Assembly: GCA_036768475.1 (NCBI GenBank)
Contig: DAIPMW010000005.1
Coordinates: 124,001-188,000, forward strand
Reading direction: 5' to 3'
Origin: JAEUMD01 sp036768475
GTDB taxonomy: Bacteria; Pseudomonadota; Alphaproteobacteria; Rhizobiales; Hyphomicrobiaceae
DNA length: 64,000 bases
The first letter of the stretch is position 1, and each line of letters starts with the position of its first letter. Below the pieces are notes generated by a model, which was not told where the DNA came from, did no database searches, and saw nothing but the letters and a program-made list of their open reading frames with translations. Below are positions 8,708-17,847 of this stretch, in pieces. Both the position numbers and the translations under genes were made by a program.

Positions 8708-10042
8708 ATGTCGAGCCTAAGCGCCGCCAAGAAAACCGACGACGAAGCCGGGCTCAGCGCCCCGGCCATCGGAACCGCCAAAAAAGACCTTTATGAGGTC
8801 GGTGAGATTCCGCCGCTCGGGCACGTGCCCAAGAACATGTATGCCTGGGCCATCCGTGAAGAACGCCACGGTGAACCCGACACTGCAATGCAGGTCGAGG
8901 TTCTGCCGACATGGGAACTCGACAGCCACGAAGTGCTCGTTCTGGTGATGGCGGCTGGTGTCAACTACAACGGCGTATGGGCAGCGCTCGGCACGCCGAT
9001 CTCGCCAATCCGCGACGTGCACAAGAACCCGTATCACATTGCCGGTTCGGATGCCGCTGGCATTGTCTGGGCCGTCGGCTCGAAGGTGAAGCGCTGGAAG
9101 GTTGGCGACGAGGTTGTCATCCACTGCAACCAGGACGACGGCGACGATGAGGAGTGCAACGGCGGCGATCCGATGTTCTCGACGTCGCAGCGCATCTGGG
9201 GCTACGAGACTCCCGACGGTTCGTTCGCTCAGTTCGCGCGCGTTCAGGACCGGCAGTGTCTGGAGCGGCCAAAACACCTGACGTGGGAAGAGAGCGCCTG
9301 CTACACGCTTACTCTCGCCACCGCCTACCGCATGCTGTTCGGCCATCGTCCGCACGTGCTGCGTCCAGGCCATAACGTTCTGGTGTGGGGCGCTTCGGGA
9401 GGTTTGGGCTCTTTCGCCGTGCAGCTGTGCGCGACTTCGGGTGCCAATGCCGTCGGTATCGTGTCGGAAGAGGACAAGCGCGATTTCGTCATGCAGCTTG
9501 GTGCCAAGGGCGTCATCAATCGCAAAGACTTCAACTGCTGGGGGCAGTTGCCGAAGGTCAACACGCCCGAGTTCAACGATTGGATGAAGGAGATGCGCAA
9601 GTTCGGCAAGGCCATCTGGGACATCACCGGAAAGGGCGTCAACGTCGACTGCGTATTCGAGCATCCGGGTGAGGCGACGTTCCCGGTCTCTGTGAACGTC
9701 GTGAAGCGCGGTGGCATGGTCGTCATCTGCGCGGGCACCACGGGCTACAATCTCACCATGGATGCGCGTTATCTGTGGATGCATCAGAAGCGCGTACAGG
9801 GTTCGCATTTCGCCAACCTGATGCAGGCGAGCCAAGCCAACAAGCTGGTCGTGGAGCGCCGCATCGATCCGTGCATGTCGGAGGTGTTCCCCTGGCAGCA
9901 GATCCCCAAGGCGCACATGCGCATGCTGCGCAACCAGCATAAGCCGGGCAATATGGCGGTGCTGGTGTCGGCTCCGACCACGGGCCTGCGGACCTACGAG
10001 GACGTGCTGGAAGCATCCGAGCAGCGCTTCGGCAAGGGTTGA
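8708..10042 (+). CDS. ccrA: Crotonyl-CoA carboxylase/reductase
   Basis: The 444-residue medium-chain dehydrogenase/reductase family enzyme catalyses NADPH-dependent reductive carboxylation of crotonyl-CoA to ethylmalonyl-CoA, the key CO2-fixing step of the ethylmalonyl-CoA pathway. Diagnostic segments are AAGVNYNGVWAALGTPIS (about 86-103), HIAGSDAAGIVWAVG, the insert GDDEECNGGDPMFSTSQRIW, the NADPH-binding GASGGLGSFAVQ, and FEHPGEATFPVSV with NMAVLV at the end. The ATG at 8708 is preferred because the frame before it has no family resemblance and GGAGACG lies about 9 bases upstream. A terminator follows 52 bases after the stop. ecm, the second enzyme after an epimerase, is close by. Confidence 0.95.
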   Translation: MSSLSAAKKTDDEAGLSAPAIGTAKKDLYEVGEIPPLGHVPKNMYAWAIREERHGEPDTAMQVEVLPTWELDSHEVLVLVMAAGVNYNGVWAALGTPISPIRDVHKNPYHIAGSDAAGIVWAVGSKVKRWKVGDEVVIHCNQDDGDDEECNGGDPMFSTSQRIWGYETPDGSFAQFARVQDRQCLERPKHLTWEESACYTLTLATAYRMLFGHRPHVLRPGHNVLVWGASGGLGSFAVQLCATSGANAVGIVSEEDKRDFVMQLGAKGVINRKDFNCWGQLPKVNTPEFNDWMKEMRKFGKAIWDITGKGVNVDCVFEHPGEATFPVSVNVVKRGGMVVICAGTTGYNLTMDARYLWMHQKRVQGSHFANLMQASQANKLVVERRIDPCMSEVFPWQQIPKAHMRMLRNQHKPGNMAVLVSAPTTGLRTYEDVLEASEQRFGKG

Positions 10043-10094
10043 GCGGTGAAGCCACCGGCAGCAGTGCCGTGATGAGCGCATAACGAGGAATAGG

Positions 10095-10130
10095 GCGGGG
10101 CGGCTCAAGGTCGTCCCGCTTATTTTATTT
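10095..10130 (+). terminator. Intrinsic terminator after ccrA
   Basis: GCGGGGCG pairs with CGTCCCGC (one G-T) around a 9-base loop and is followed by TTATTTTATTT. It lies 52 bases after the ccrA stop. Confidence 0.75.
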
Positions 10131-10168
10131 CGGCTCAGTTTGGAATCCGCGCGCGGTGTTCGGCTTGA

Positions 10169-10272
10169 CTAGATCGCGTTCATGTTTGACGGAAACATGA
10201 ACTCAATCCAGCACCTTGTTTCGAGCATGTTTTTCACGCTGAACCGCTGCACTTCAGCTAAACATGCCCTAG
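10169..10272 (+). repeat. Dispersed repeat A, copy 3
   Basis: About 104 bp in the same orientation as copy 1. It has CTAGATCGCGTTCATGTTT, loop GACGG and AAACATGAA, then AGCACCTTGTTTCGAGCATG and a terminal AACATGCCCTAG. It lies between the ccrA terminator and the MFS transporter gene. The rest of the 10131-10511 gap shows no gene. Confidence 0.85.
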
Positions 10273-10511
10273 CCGGTGATGCCTTTGACGGCCAAGACGC
10301 CGTTTGCGATTGTCGGAACGTCCCGGGTATCAGCACGTGCCAAGGCTGGTGACGACATACCCTCGTCCTAATGCCGGATCGACTGCGATCTGCGGCAGCA
10401 TCTACAAGTGGGTTCGGCATGGCGGGCGGGTCTGGCAAGCGGGAGATGCTGCTCGGCGGTTTGTGCCTCATGGGCAGGAGACCGGGCGTAAACAAGTATT
10501 GGGTGCGGGGG

Positions 10512-11939
10512 ATGATGCGCGAAACGATAGATCACAGTGCCTCGGACATCGGGGCGTACGAGCGACGGCGGATCATCTTCGCCAGTGTCATCGGCACGAC
10601 AATCGAATTTTACGATTTCTATATCTACGCGACCGCAGCCGTGTCCGTGTTCCCGCTGCTCTTCTTTCCCAAGGGCGAAGGCACGGCGGCGCTGCTCGCC
10701 TCGATGGCGACGTTCGGCGTTGCATTCGTCGCGCGACCGATCGGCTCGATGGTGTTTGGGCATTTTGGGGATCGTGTAGGTCGCAAGGCGACGCTGGTGG
10801 GCTCGCTTGTGATGATGGGACTTGCGACGTTCCTTATCGGCCTGCTGCCGACCTACTATCAGATCGGGCTCTTCGCGCCGGCGATCCTGACCGTCCTGCG
10901 CTTCTGCCAGGGATTGGGACTGGGTGGCGAATGGTCGGGTGCGGCGCTTCTCGCGCTGGAGACGGCGGAGCAAGGCAAACGTGCGCGGGCTGCCATGTGG
11001 CCGCAGCTCGGTGCACCCTTCGGTTTCCTGCTGGCCAATGGTTTCTTTCTCGTGCTCACCTTGGCATTCGGTTTCAATTCCGGTGCCGCGCAACAAAGTG
11101 ACAGCTTCGTTGCATGGGGTTGGCGCATTCCATTTCTGGCGTCGATCGCGCTGGTTCTGGTCGGGCTTTACGTGCGATTGAAGCTCAACGAGACGCCTGT
11201 GTTTGCCCGTGCGGTGGAGCGCGGGGAAACGCTCAAGTCGCCGCTGGCGGCGGTGCTGCGCAATAATCGACGCGAGCTGGTGCTCGGCACCTTCGCCATG
11301 GTGGCTACCTATTGTCTCTTCTATCTGATGACGACGTGGGTGCTCTCCTATGCAATCGGAAAGCGGGAGCTTGGGTTTCTTGGCATTGGCTATCGCGACT
11401 TCCTGGTGTTGCAGCTCGTATCGGTGCTGTTCTTCGCCGCATTCATTCCCGTCTCGGGCTATCTGGCGGACAAACTCGGACGCCGCTCATTTCTGATCGC
11501 GGTGACGGCCGCGATCATCGCGTTCGGGCTTTCGTTCGGCTGGTTCCTGTCCCCCCAGGTCATGGGATCAGGCGCGGATGCAAACCTATGGCTCATGCTG
11601 GCATTCCTGACGATCGGCATGATCCTGATGGGTTTGACGTTCGGGCCGATGTCAGCGCTGCTGCCGGAAATGTTCCCGACCAATGCGCGCTATACCGGTT
11701 CGGGGGTTGCCTACAACCTGTCGTCGATCATCGGCGCGGCATTGACGCCGTTCGCGGCCACATGGCTCGTCATCAATTTCGGGGTCACGGCGGTGGGGTA
11801 TTACCTCGCCTTTCTTGCCTCGATGACACTGTTGTCACTCGTGCTGAGCCGCGAGACGAAGAACACGAACCTCGACACCATGGCGGATGACGCGGCCGAG
11901 GATGCGGCGACCGTTGCCATCGAGGCGACGTCGCCGTGA
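10512..11939 (+). CDS. MFS transporter, metabolite:H+ symporter type
   Basis: A 475-residue protein with about 12 membrane helices. It matches the metabolite:H+ symporter group: an N-terminal ETIDHSASDIGAYERRRII followed by ASVIGTTIEFYDFYIYATAA, the RPIGSMVFGHFGDRVGRK loop between helices 2 and 3, and RFCQGLGLGGEWSGAALLA. The group imports carboxylates or betaines with protons, and the substrate here is unknown. The start is the first of two consecutive ATG codons at 10512, after a G-rich stretch. Frames further upstream do not resemble the family. Repeat B follows the stop after 23 bases and may serve as its terminator. Confidence 0.85.
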   Translation: MMRETIDHSASDIGAYERRRIIFASVIGTTIEFYDFYIYATAAVSVFPLLFFPKGEGTAALLASMATFGVAFVARPIGSMVFGHFGDRVGRKATLVGSLVMMGLATFLIGLLPTYYQIGLFAPAILTVLRFCQGLGLGGEWSGAALLALETAEQGKRARAAMWPQLGAPFGFLLANGFFLVLTLAFGFNSGAAQQSDSFVAWGWRIPFLASIALVLVGLYVRLKLNETPVFARAVERGETLKSPLAAVLRNNRRELVLGTFAMVATYCLFYLMTTWVLSYAIGKRELGFLGIGYRDFLVLQLVSVLFFAAFIPVSGYLADKLGRRSFLIAVTAAIIAFGLSFGWFLSPQVMGSGADANLWLMLAFLTIGMILMGLTFGPMSALLPEMFPTNARYTGSGVAYNLSSIIGAALTPFAATWLVINFGVTAVGYYLAFLASMTLLSLVLSRETKNTNLDTMADDAAEDAATVAIEATSP

Positions 11940-11962
11940 CGGACCAATGGATCCCGGGTCAG

Positions 11963-12078
11963 AGCTGGGCACGTTCAATTGAATCGCCTTTGGCCTTGGT
12001 CGCTTCTCTGTCTCTTTGTTTGAGAGACTGTTTCAGGTTTCGATGGAAGCATGGCTGCTTCCATCGAGATCGATCAGG
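11963..12078 (+). repeat. Dispersed repeat B, copy 1
   Basis: About 116 bp lying between the MFS gene and the end of cysN. It contains the conserved CTCTTTGTTTGAGAG block and a perfect 10-bp hairpin (GATGGAAGCA with TGCTTCCATC), and ends GATCGATCAGGCT. The last base is 2 bases from the cysN stop codon. Other copies lie at 21359-21481 (inverted) and 62613-62737. Confidence 0.8.
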
Positions 12079-12080
12079 CT

Positions 12081-13583
12081 CTATGCCGCGTTCTCCTCGA
12101 TTTCGACACGGACGCCAGCCGACGCGAGGATCGTTGCGACGTGCTCTGCGCGGCGGCGGAACTCTGCCGATCCACTGATCAGGTCGGAGCAGATGCTGCG
12201 CTCGAGCATCTCGGTGGTGAGGCGGAATACGTCTGGCTGCCGGTCCTGACTGCCTGCCATTTCGAACACGGTGTGGACGACGCCGCCCGCCAGCGTGGCA
12301 CCGCTCAACGCATCGACCAGGACGAAACTGCCCAGTTCGGGGTGATCCGCGAAGGCCTCGATCACGGCCGGCCGGGCCAGTGTGATGGTGGCCGCGGCAA
12401 TGTCGTTGACAGCGCAGCCATCGGCGGCAATCTCCACCATTGTATCGAGATCGAGCAGCGCGTTGATCTCCAGACTGGAAACCGGAACGATGTCCGTTGC
12501 CGTCCGCAGCAGCACACCGTTGGCCCCACCGAGTGGCTCGTCGGCAAGCCAGACAAGCCGTGCGCTCAGGCGGCGGGTCAACTGCGGCGGGTCGGCTGGA
12601 TCGACGAGAACCGTGCCGCGGGCAATGTCGAGATCTGCATCGAGCTCAATGACGATCGCCTCGCCACGGTGCGCGGTGCGTTTGTCATGATCCATGGAGA
12701 CGATGCGGCGCACGCCGGCCACCCGTCCGGTGAGGGCGTCCTGCACTGGTGCGCCGATTGCAATACCGCCGGTGCTGACCGTACCGGCGAGGCCACGGAA
12801 ATCGCTTCCGTCGCGCAGCACCATCTGCACGGGCATGCGGAATCTATCGGAGCGGCGGCGTTGGCGTTCCGGTACATTTGACAATTGCTCGATCAGCGTG
12901 GGGCCTGCGTACCACGGCATGCGGGCGGACTGGCTTGCAACATTGTCGCCAGGCTTTGCCGCGACGGGCACGGCTACGGCGTCCTCGAAATGGAACCGTG
13001 CGGCCAACTCGCGGAACTCCAATTCTATGGCGCGGAAGGACTGCTCACTCCAGTCCACGAGGTCCATCTTGTTGACTGCGAGAATGACGCGTCGCAATCC
13101 GACGAGATCGAGAATTGCGGCGTGACGGCGTGTCTGCCGTTTCACGCCATGGCGTGCGTCGACCAGCATGATGGCGACATCGGCATGCGATGCGCCGGAC
13201 GCCATGTTACGCGTGTACTGCTCGTGACCCGGACTGTCGATGATGACGTGGCGTCGCGATCGCGCATCGAAATAGCGCCACGCTATGTCGATCGTGATGC
13301 CCTGCTCGCGTTCGGCGACGAGCCCGTCGACGAGAAGGCTCAGATCCGGCACGCCGTCGGAGCCGGCTGATGCCAGAAGGCTTGCGCGCGCGTCGTCCGG
13401 CAAGTCCGATGCATCCCAGAGCAGACGGCCGATCAGGGTCGACTTGCCGTCATCGACTGAACCGCAGGTCAGGATATGAACGATGTCAGCGAGGTGGGGC
13501 GTGTGGCTGGGAGCGGCTTTGCGAACACTCGTATCGGCCGCGCTCTGCGACGTGGCGCTCTTCAAGACAGCGGCGGCGGTCAT
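12081..13583 (-). CDS. cysN: Sulfate adenylyltransferase subunit 1 (GTPase)
   Basis: The 500-residue protein is the regulatory GTPase of ATP sulfurylase: with CysD it couples GTP hydrolysis to formation of APS from ATP and sulfate. The EF-Tu-like G domain shows the P-loop GSVDDGKST (residues 41-49), DSPGHEQYTRNM (G3) and NKMDLVDW (G4), followed by two beta-barrel domains. At 500 residues it lacks the C-terminal APS kinase found in NodQ/CysNC fusions. Its start overlaps the cysD stop by one base, so the two are translationally coupled. It is the last gene of the cluster and is followed by repeat B. Confidence 0.95.
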   Translation of the reverse strand: MTAAAVLKSATSQSAADTSVRKAAPSHTPHLADIVHILTCGSVDDGKSTLIGRLLWDASDLPDDARASLLASAGSDGVPDLSLLVDGLVAEREQGITIDIAWRYFDARSRRHVIIDSPGHEQYTRNMASGASHADVAIMLVDARHGVKRQTRRHAAILDLVGLRRVILAVNKMDLVDWSEQSFRAIELEFRELAARFHFEDAVAVPVAAKPGDNVASQSARMPWYAGPTLIEQLSNVPERQRRRSDRFRMPVQMVLRDGSDFRGLAGTVSTGGIAIGAPVQDALTGRVAGVRRIVSMDHDKRTAHRGEAIVIELDADLDIARGTVLVDPADPPQLTRRLSARLVWLADEPLGGANGVLLRTATDIVPVSSLEINALLDLDTMVEIAADGCAVNDIAAATITLARPAVIEAFADHPELGSFVLVDALSGATLAGGVVHTVFEMAGSQDRQPDVFRLTTEMLERSICSDLISGSAEFRRRAEHVATILASAGVRVEIEENAA

Positions 13584-14488
13584 CAGAAATAGCCCTCCTG
13601 CTTCTTACGCTCCATAGCTCCCGACTGATCGTGATCGATGAGGCGGCCGCTGCGCTCCGATGAGCGGGCAGCCAGCGTTTCAGCGACTACGCTCTCCAGA
13701 TCGGTTGCGTCAGAGGCAACGGCAGCGGTGAGCGGCCAGCAGCCGAGCGTGCGGAAACGTACGAACCGGTCAACGACCTGCTCTCCGGGTAGAAGCGACA
13801 TGCGGTCATCGTCGCGCACCAGGATCTGGCCGTCGCGCTCGACGGTCGGGCGCTCGGCGGCAATGTAGAGCGACACGACGTCGAGCTTCTCGCGCAGGAT
13901 GTAGCGCCACACATCTCTTTCGGTCCAATTGGAAAGAGGAAATATGCGCGCCGTCTCGCCCGTTCCAAGTCGGCCGTTGAGCAAACGCCACATTTCGGGG
14001 CGTTGGCGGCGCGGATCCCAGCGATGCCCGGAGCTACGGAAAGAAAAGACGCGCTCCTTGGCACGGCTCGCTTCCTCGTCGCGTCGTGCACCACCGACGG
14101 CCGCATCGAACCTGTGGTGATCGAGCGCCTGCTTGAGGCCGGCGGTTTTCATCACGTCGGTATAGAGCGAAGGTGCAAAGTCGAATGGATTTATGCCGCG
14201 TGCAACGCCTTCCGTGTTCACGTGCACGATGAGATCGAGGCCGAGCTCTCTCGCGGTGCGATCACGGAAGGCGATCATGTCGTGAAATTTCCATGTCGTA
14301 TCCACATGCAGAACCGGAAACGGCACGCGCTGGGGATAGAATGCCTTACGCGCGAGATGCAGCAGCACCGTCGAGTCCTTGCCGATCGAATAGAGCAGCA
14401 CGGGCCTTCGGAACTGTGCCGCAACCTCGCGGAAGATATGAATCGCCTCGGCCTCGAGCAGGTCGAGATGGGAGGGTAGATCCGTCAT
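13583..14488 (-). CDS. cysD: Sulfate adenylyltransferase subunit 2
   Basis: The 301-residue catalytic subunit of ATP sulfurylase makes APS and pyrophosphate. It carries the ATP-pyrophosphatase PP-loop in LLYSIGKDSTVLLHLARKAF (about residues 32-51), the FPVLHVDTTWKF segment, a C-terminal RFRTLGCWPLT and the closing MERKKQEGYF typical of CysD. It overlaps cysH upstream by 4 bases (ATGA type) and cysN downstream by 1 base, so all three are probably translated from one message. Confidence 0.95.
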   Translation of the reverse strand: MTDLPSHLDLLEAEAIHIFREVAAQFRRPVLLYSIGKDSTVLLHLARKAFYPQRVPFPVLHVDTTWKFHDMIAFRDRTARELGLDLIVHVNTEGVARGINPFDFAPSLYTDVMKTAGLKQALDHHRFDAAVGGARRDEEASRAKERVFSFRSSGHRWDPRRQRPEMWRLLNGRLGTGETARIFPLSNWTERDVWRYILREKLDVVSLYIAAERPTVERDGQILVRDDDRMSLLPGEQVVDRFVRFRTLGCWPLTAAVASDATDLESVVAETLAARSSERSGRLIDHDQSGAMERKKQEGYF

Positions 14489-15240
14489 TCAGCGGCCTCC
14501 GCCGGGCGCGGTCTCGTGTGCAGGCCGCATTCCTTGTGGTCGGGGCTCTCCCACCACCAGCGACCTGAGCGAATGTCCTCTCCAGGCAAAACGGCGCGTG
14601 TGCACGGCTGGCATCCGATGGACGGATAGCCGCGTGCATGCAGTGCATTGGCCGGCACCTCGTTGTCGCGGATGTAGGTCTTAAGCCGAGCGAGCGACCA
14701 GTCGGCCAGCGGGTTGATCTTCAACACGCCAAGATCGAAGTCGCGTGACGTGAAGGGCACGTCGGCGCGCCCGTTCGACTGTTCACGCCGTAAGCCTGTG
14801 ACCCAGGATGATGCACCCGCCAGCGCCCGGCGCAGTGGCTCAATCTTGCGCACCTCGCAGCACGATTTGCGCGCCACTACGGAAAAGCGGAAGCCGTGGA
14901 CGCCGTCGCGCGCGAGAAGGTTCTCGATGCTGATCGAGTCAGGCGCGATGACGCGGATCTTCAGGCCATAGCGCTTCTCGGATGCGGCGATCGTGTCGAG
15001 TGTCTCGGGGAACAGGCGACCGGTGTCGAGCGTAAAGATGTCGACGGGAACCTGCGTCGCGGCGATCGCGTGGAGGATCGCCTGATCCTCCAATCCAAGG
15101 CTGGTGGAAAATGCAATCCGGCCTTTTGTGCTGTCGCCGACAAGAACGATGCGTTCCTCCAGCGATCCGGCCGCGGCCAGACGCGCTGCGAGCACATCGT
15201 TGTTGTGGTTGGTGGCGTTGTTGTAAGCGGTGAAGCTCAT
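14485..15240 (-). CDS. cysH: Assimilatory adenylyl-sulfate (APS) reductase
   Basis: A 251-residue protein. It has the PAPS/APS reductase fold (ISTSLG-like FSTSLGLEDQ at 44-53 and DTGRLFPET at 72-80). It also carries the two pairs of [4Fe-4S] cysteines, Cys127-Cys128 (KSCCEVRK) and Cys210/Cys213 (GCQPC), plus the catalytic Cys238 in KECGLH. The extra cluster cysteines mark the APS-reducing form rather than the E. coli PAPS form, which agrees with the absence of an APS kinase domain in CysN. It forms sulfite and AMP using thioredoxin. Its start lies 21 bases after the DUF934 stop. Confidence 0.93.
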   Translation of the reverse strand: MSFTAYNNATNHNNDVLAARLAAAGSLEERIVLVGDSTKGRIAFSTSLGLEDQAILHAIAATQVPVDIFTLDTGRLFPETLDTIAASEKRYGLKIRVIAPDSISIENLLARDGVHGFRFSVVARKSCCEVRKIEPLRRALAGASSWVTGLRREQSNGRADVPFTSRDFDLGVLKINPLADWSLARLKTYIRDNEVPANALHARGYPSIGCQPCTRAVLPGEDIRSGRWWWESPDHKECGLHTRPRPAEAAE

Positions 15241-15261
15241 GGTGAATGTCCTGTCATTCGT

Positions 15262-15828
15262 TCATTCGGCTGCTACGAGCACGCGCGGTGATGTCGCGCT
15301 GCGTCTGAGGTCTCCGTGAAGCGTTGGCGACTGGTACATTCGGTGCATTCGGGTAGGTTCGGCGCGCTCCAGTGCGCGGATCGTTGCGGGATCGACAATC
15401 TCGAAGGACGTGAAGCCGCAGCGCGACATCAGCGCAATCTGGTCGAGAAGAACGTCGCCGGTTGCGCGCAGGTCATTTCTGTAACCCCATAGCTCGCGGA
15501 GACGCCGTGCCGTCGAATAGCTGCGGCCGTCGGTGAACTTCGGGAACGCGAGCGCGATGAGCGCGAGACGATGGATCTCATCGCTTTGCGGGTCGATCTC
15601 GTCGTTCGGTGCGAGGCAAATACCGAAGGTAACGTTCGTGGTGCCATCCAATTCGGATTTCTGTCTGCGCCAGCGTTCAAGCGTAACAAGAGCGAAGCCT
15701 TCGGCAGGCGGTGCTTCGTCGTCCGGCAACCGTTGCCACAGATCCTGCTCGAATGCCTGACCGTTCCAAATCCGAGTCGTGCCGGGAGACGAGGTTCCAA
15801 CGGCGGATGGGTTCGTTTGCTTAGGCAT
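15262..15828 (-). CDS. DUF934 family protein of sulfite reduction
   Basis: A 188-residue protein beginning MPKQTNPSAVG and ending with a conserved half: KFTDGRSYSTARRLRELWGY, then RNDLRATGDVLLDQIALMSR and CGFTSFEI. This is the DUF934 pattern found next to cysI across alpha- and betaproteobacteria, where it is thought to support sulfite reductase, perhaps in electron delivery or cofactor handling. The start at 15828 overlaps the end of cysI by 8 bases. No cysteine-rich or flavin motif is visible, so the molecular role is open. Confidence 0.85.
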   Translation of the reverse strand: MPKQTNPSAVGTSSPGTTRIWNGQAFEQDLWQRLPDDEAPPAEGFALVTLERWRRQKSELDGTTNVTFGICLAPNDEIDPQSDEIHRLALIALAFPKFTDGRSYSTARRLRELWGYRNDLRATGDVLLDQIALMSRCGFTSFEIVDPATIRALERAEPTRMHRMYQSPTLHGDLRRSATSPRVLVAAE

Positions 15829-17527
15829 GTTGTGCCTCCAGATGATTTTCGTAGCCGCGCGCGCCAGCCTTGCGTGGTCCGTAGAGCGCGTGGTGGAACG
15901 GCTTCTTTCCGAGCCTGCGGTAGGCATCGAGAAACGTCTCGGAAGGCGCGATGCGCAGGCGGAGGTATGTGTCGATGATCGCTTCGATGGCGTCGGGCAC
16001 GTCTTCGGCGGCAAAGCTCGGCCCCAGTATGTCGCCGATGCTTCCGTCTTCCCTGGGACTGCCGCCGAGCGTGATCTGGTAGTGCTCGGTGCCTTTCTTG
16101 TCGACGCCGAGTATGCCGATGTTGCCGACATGGTGATGCCCGCAAGCGTTGATGCAACCCGAAATATTGAGCCGCAATGGTCCAATCAGTTCGGCGCGGG
16201 CGGGATCAGAGAACCGCGTCGCGATCTGCTGCGCGATCGGTATCGAGCGCGCGTTTGCAAGGTTGCAGTAGTCGAGACCGGGGCAGGCGATGATGTCCGT
16301 GATGAGCTCAGTATTGGCCGTGTGGAGATTAGCGGCGACAAGCTGCTCGTAGACGGCAGCGAGCTCGGTGATCGCGACATACGGCAGAACCAGGTTCTGC
16401 TGATACGTCACGCGCAACTCGTTGTGGGAGTAGCGTGCGGCGAGGTCCGCGACGACGTCCATCTGCTCAGCGCTTGCGTCGCCTGGAATCTTACCGGGCT
16501 CCTTCAGCGAGATGTTGACGATCGTGTAGCCGGGAGTGCGATGGGGCAAGGTATTGTGGCGCAGCCAGCGGTCGAAAGCCGGATCGTTGCGACGACGCGC
16601 ATCTATCATGGCATTACGAACCGGGGCCGGCTCAAGAGCAACCGGCACGAATCGGGCTCGGATGCGCTCCAGCTCATCGGCGGGCAGGTCGATGGACGGC
16701 TTGTCGATGAGCGCCCACTCAGCTTCGACCTGGCGGCGCATCTCATCAATGCCGAGCGCGTTGACGAGGATCTTGATGCGAGCCTTGAAGAGATTGTCGC
16801 GCCGGCCATGCAGATTATAGACGCGCAGGATCGACTCCAGATAGGAGAGTAGGTGCTCGTGGGGTACGAAGCTTGCAATCTCTTGTGCAAGATAGGGCGT
16901 GCGCCCCTGTCCGCCGCCGACCAGCACGCGGAAGCCGAGATGACCGCCGGGCGCGCGCACCATCTTCAGGCCGATGTCGTGGAAGAGCGTCGCAGCACGA
17001 TCCTCTGCAGCTCCTGTAATGGCGATCTTGAACTTGCGCGGCAAAAAGGTGAACTCGGGGTGCACGGTGGACCACTGCCGCAGAGCCTCGGCCCAGATGC
17101 GCGGATCCTCGATCTCGTCGTTGGCGACGCCGGCATAGGGATCGGTGGTGACATTGCGAATGCAGTTGCCGCTCGTCTGGATGGCGTGCATGCCGACATC
17201 GGCCAGTGCATCGATGATGTCGGGCGCGTCCTCCAGCCGAATCCAGTTGAGCTGCAGGTTCTGGCGGGTGGTGAAGTGGCCGAGGCCTTTATCCCAGCGG
17301 CGCGTGATGGCGGCGAGCTGGCGCAACTGGCGTGCCGACAGGACACCGTAGGGTATGGCGATGCGGAGCATGTAGGCGTGCAACTGCAGGTACAATCCGT
17401 TCTGCAGGCGTAACGGGCGGAACTGCTCCTCGGTCAGTTCGCCGGCGAGGCGCCGCGCTACCTGGTCGCGGAACTGCCGGGCGCGATCGCCGATGAAACC
17501 GAAATCGAATTCGTCATAGCGATACAT
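15821..17527 (-). CDS. cysI: Assimilatory sulfite reductase, siroheme hemoprotein
   Basis: The 568-residue enzyme reduces sulfite to sulfide with six electrons in the cytoplasm. It has the two-fold nitrite/sulfite reductase repeat: a ferredoxin-like half with GHFTTRQNLQLNWIRLED (about 86-103) and TSGNCIRNVTTDP, and a cluster half with the siroheme-[4Fe-4S] cysteines ACPGLDYC and GCINACGHHHVGNIG. No CysJ flavoprotein is adjacent, so the nearby ferredoxin (17848-18252) is a possible donor. The start at 17527 has GAAGGAAA 6-10 bases upstream. It sits 11 bases after the DUF2849 stop. Confidence 0.93.
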   Translation of the reverse strand: MYRYDEFDFGFIGDRARQFRDQVARRLAGELTEEQFRPLRLQNGLYLQLHAYMLRIAIPYGVLSARQLRQLAAITRRWDKGLGHFTTRQNLQLNWIRLEDAPDIIDALADVGMHAIQTSGNCIRNVTTDPYAGVANDEIEDPRIWAEALRQWSTVHPEFTFLPRKFKIAITGAAEDRAATLFHDIGLKMVRAPGGHLGFRVLVGGGQGRTPYLAQEIASFVPHEHLLSYLESILRVYNLHGRRDNLFKARIKILVNALGIDEMRRQVEAEWALIDKPSIDLPADELERIRARFVPVALEPAPVRNAMIDARRRNDPAFDRWLRHNTLPHRTPGYTIVNISLKEPGKIPGDASAEQMDVVADLAARYSHNELRVTYQQNLVLPYVAITELAAVYEQLVAANLHTANTELITDIIACPGLDYCNLANARSIPIAQQIATRFSDPARAELIGPLRLNISGCINACGHHHVGNIGILGVDKKGTEHYQITLGGSPREDGSIGDILGPSFAAEDVPDAIEAIIDTYLRLRIAPSETFLDAYRRLGKKPFHHALYGPRKAGARGYENHLEAQHA

Positions 17528-17538
17528 GGCGGTTTCCT

Positions 17539-17805
17539 TCAAACTGTTGGTGTGTGCGCGGCGCGAATTTTCTCGCGGACGGAAAGCGGTTCGGCGCATC
17601 CGTCGACGACGCGGACAGCAAACGCGTAGACCGACGTGACCTCGTTGCGGGCGGCCGATCGAGCAGCAATCGCTTCCAGGCGCTTGAGCGCTTCCGTGTC
17701 GCCAGCGACAGCGGCGTGTCGAATTTCTTCGACCCAGAAGCCCTCTCCATCGAGATAGACGACGGTGCCGGTGTGCAGCTTGTTGGCAGTAACGACTTCG
17801 GGCAT
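17539..17805 (-). CDS. DUF2849 small protein upstream of cysI
   Basis: An 88-residue protein. The first half is a short beta-rich segment (NKLHTGTVVYLDGEGFWVEE). The second has helical EALKRLEAIAARSAARNEV followed by VYAFAVRVVDG and EPLSVREKIRAAH. This is the DUF2849 pattern, found immediately before cysI in many alphaproteobacteria. Its role is not established; the conserved pairing suggests it helps sulfite reductase or sulfite handling. It has no signal peptide or metal ligands. Confidence 0.8.
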   Translation of the reverse strand: MPEVVTANKLHTGTVVYLDGEGFWVEEIRHAAVAGDTEALKRLEAIAARSAARNEVTSVYAFAVRVVDGCAEPLSVREKIRAAHTPTV

Positions 17806-17847
17806 CGGGTGATTTTTTCCGGTTTTCGGTTGTTTTGCCGCGTCGGC

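Noticed and set aside
8717..10108. 463-codon frame opposite ccrA
   Set aside because: Antisense shadow caused by high GC; composition is His/Arg/Ala-rich without motifs.
15779..16852. Long plus-strand frame opposite cysI
   Set aside because: It is a mirror frame of a strongly conserved enzyme and has no ribosome site.
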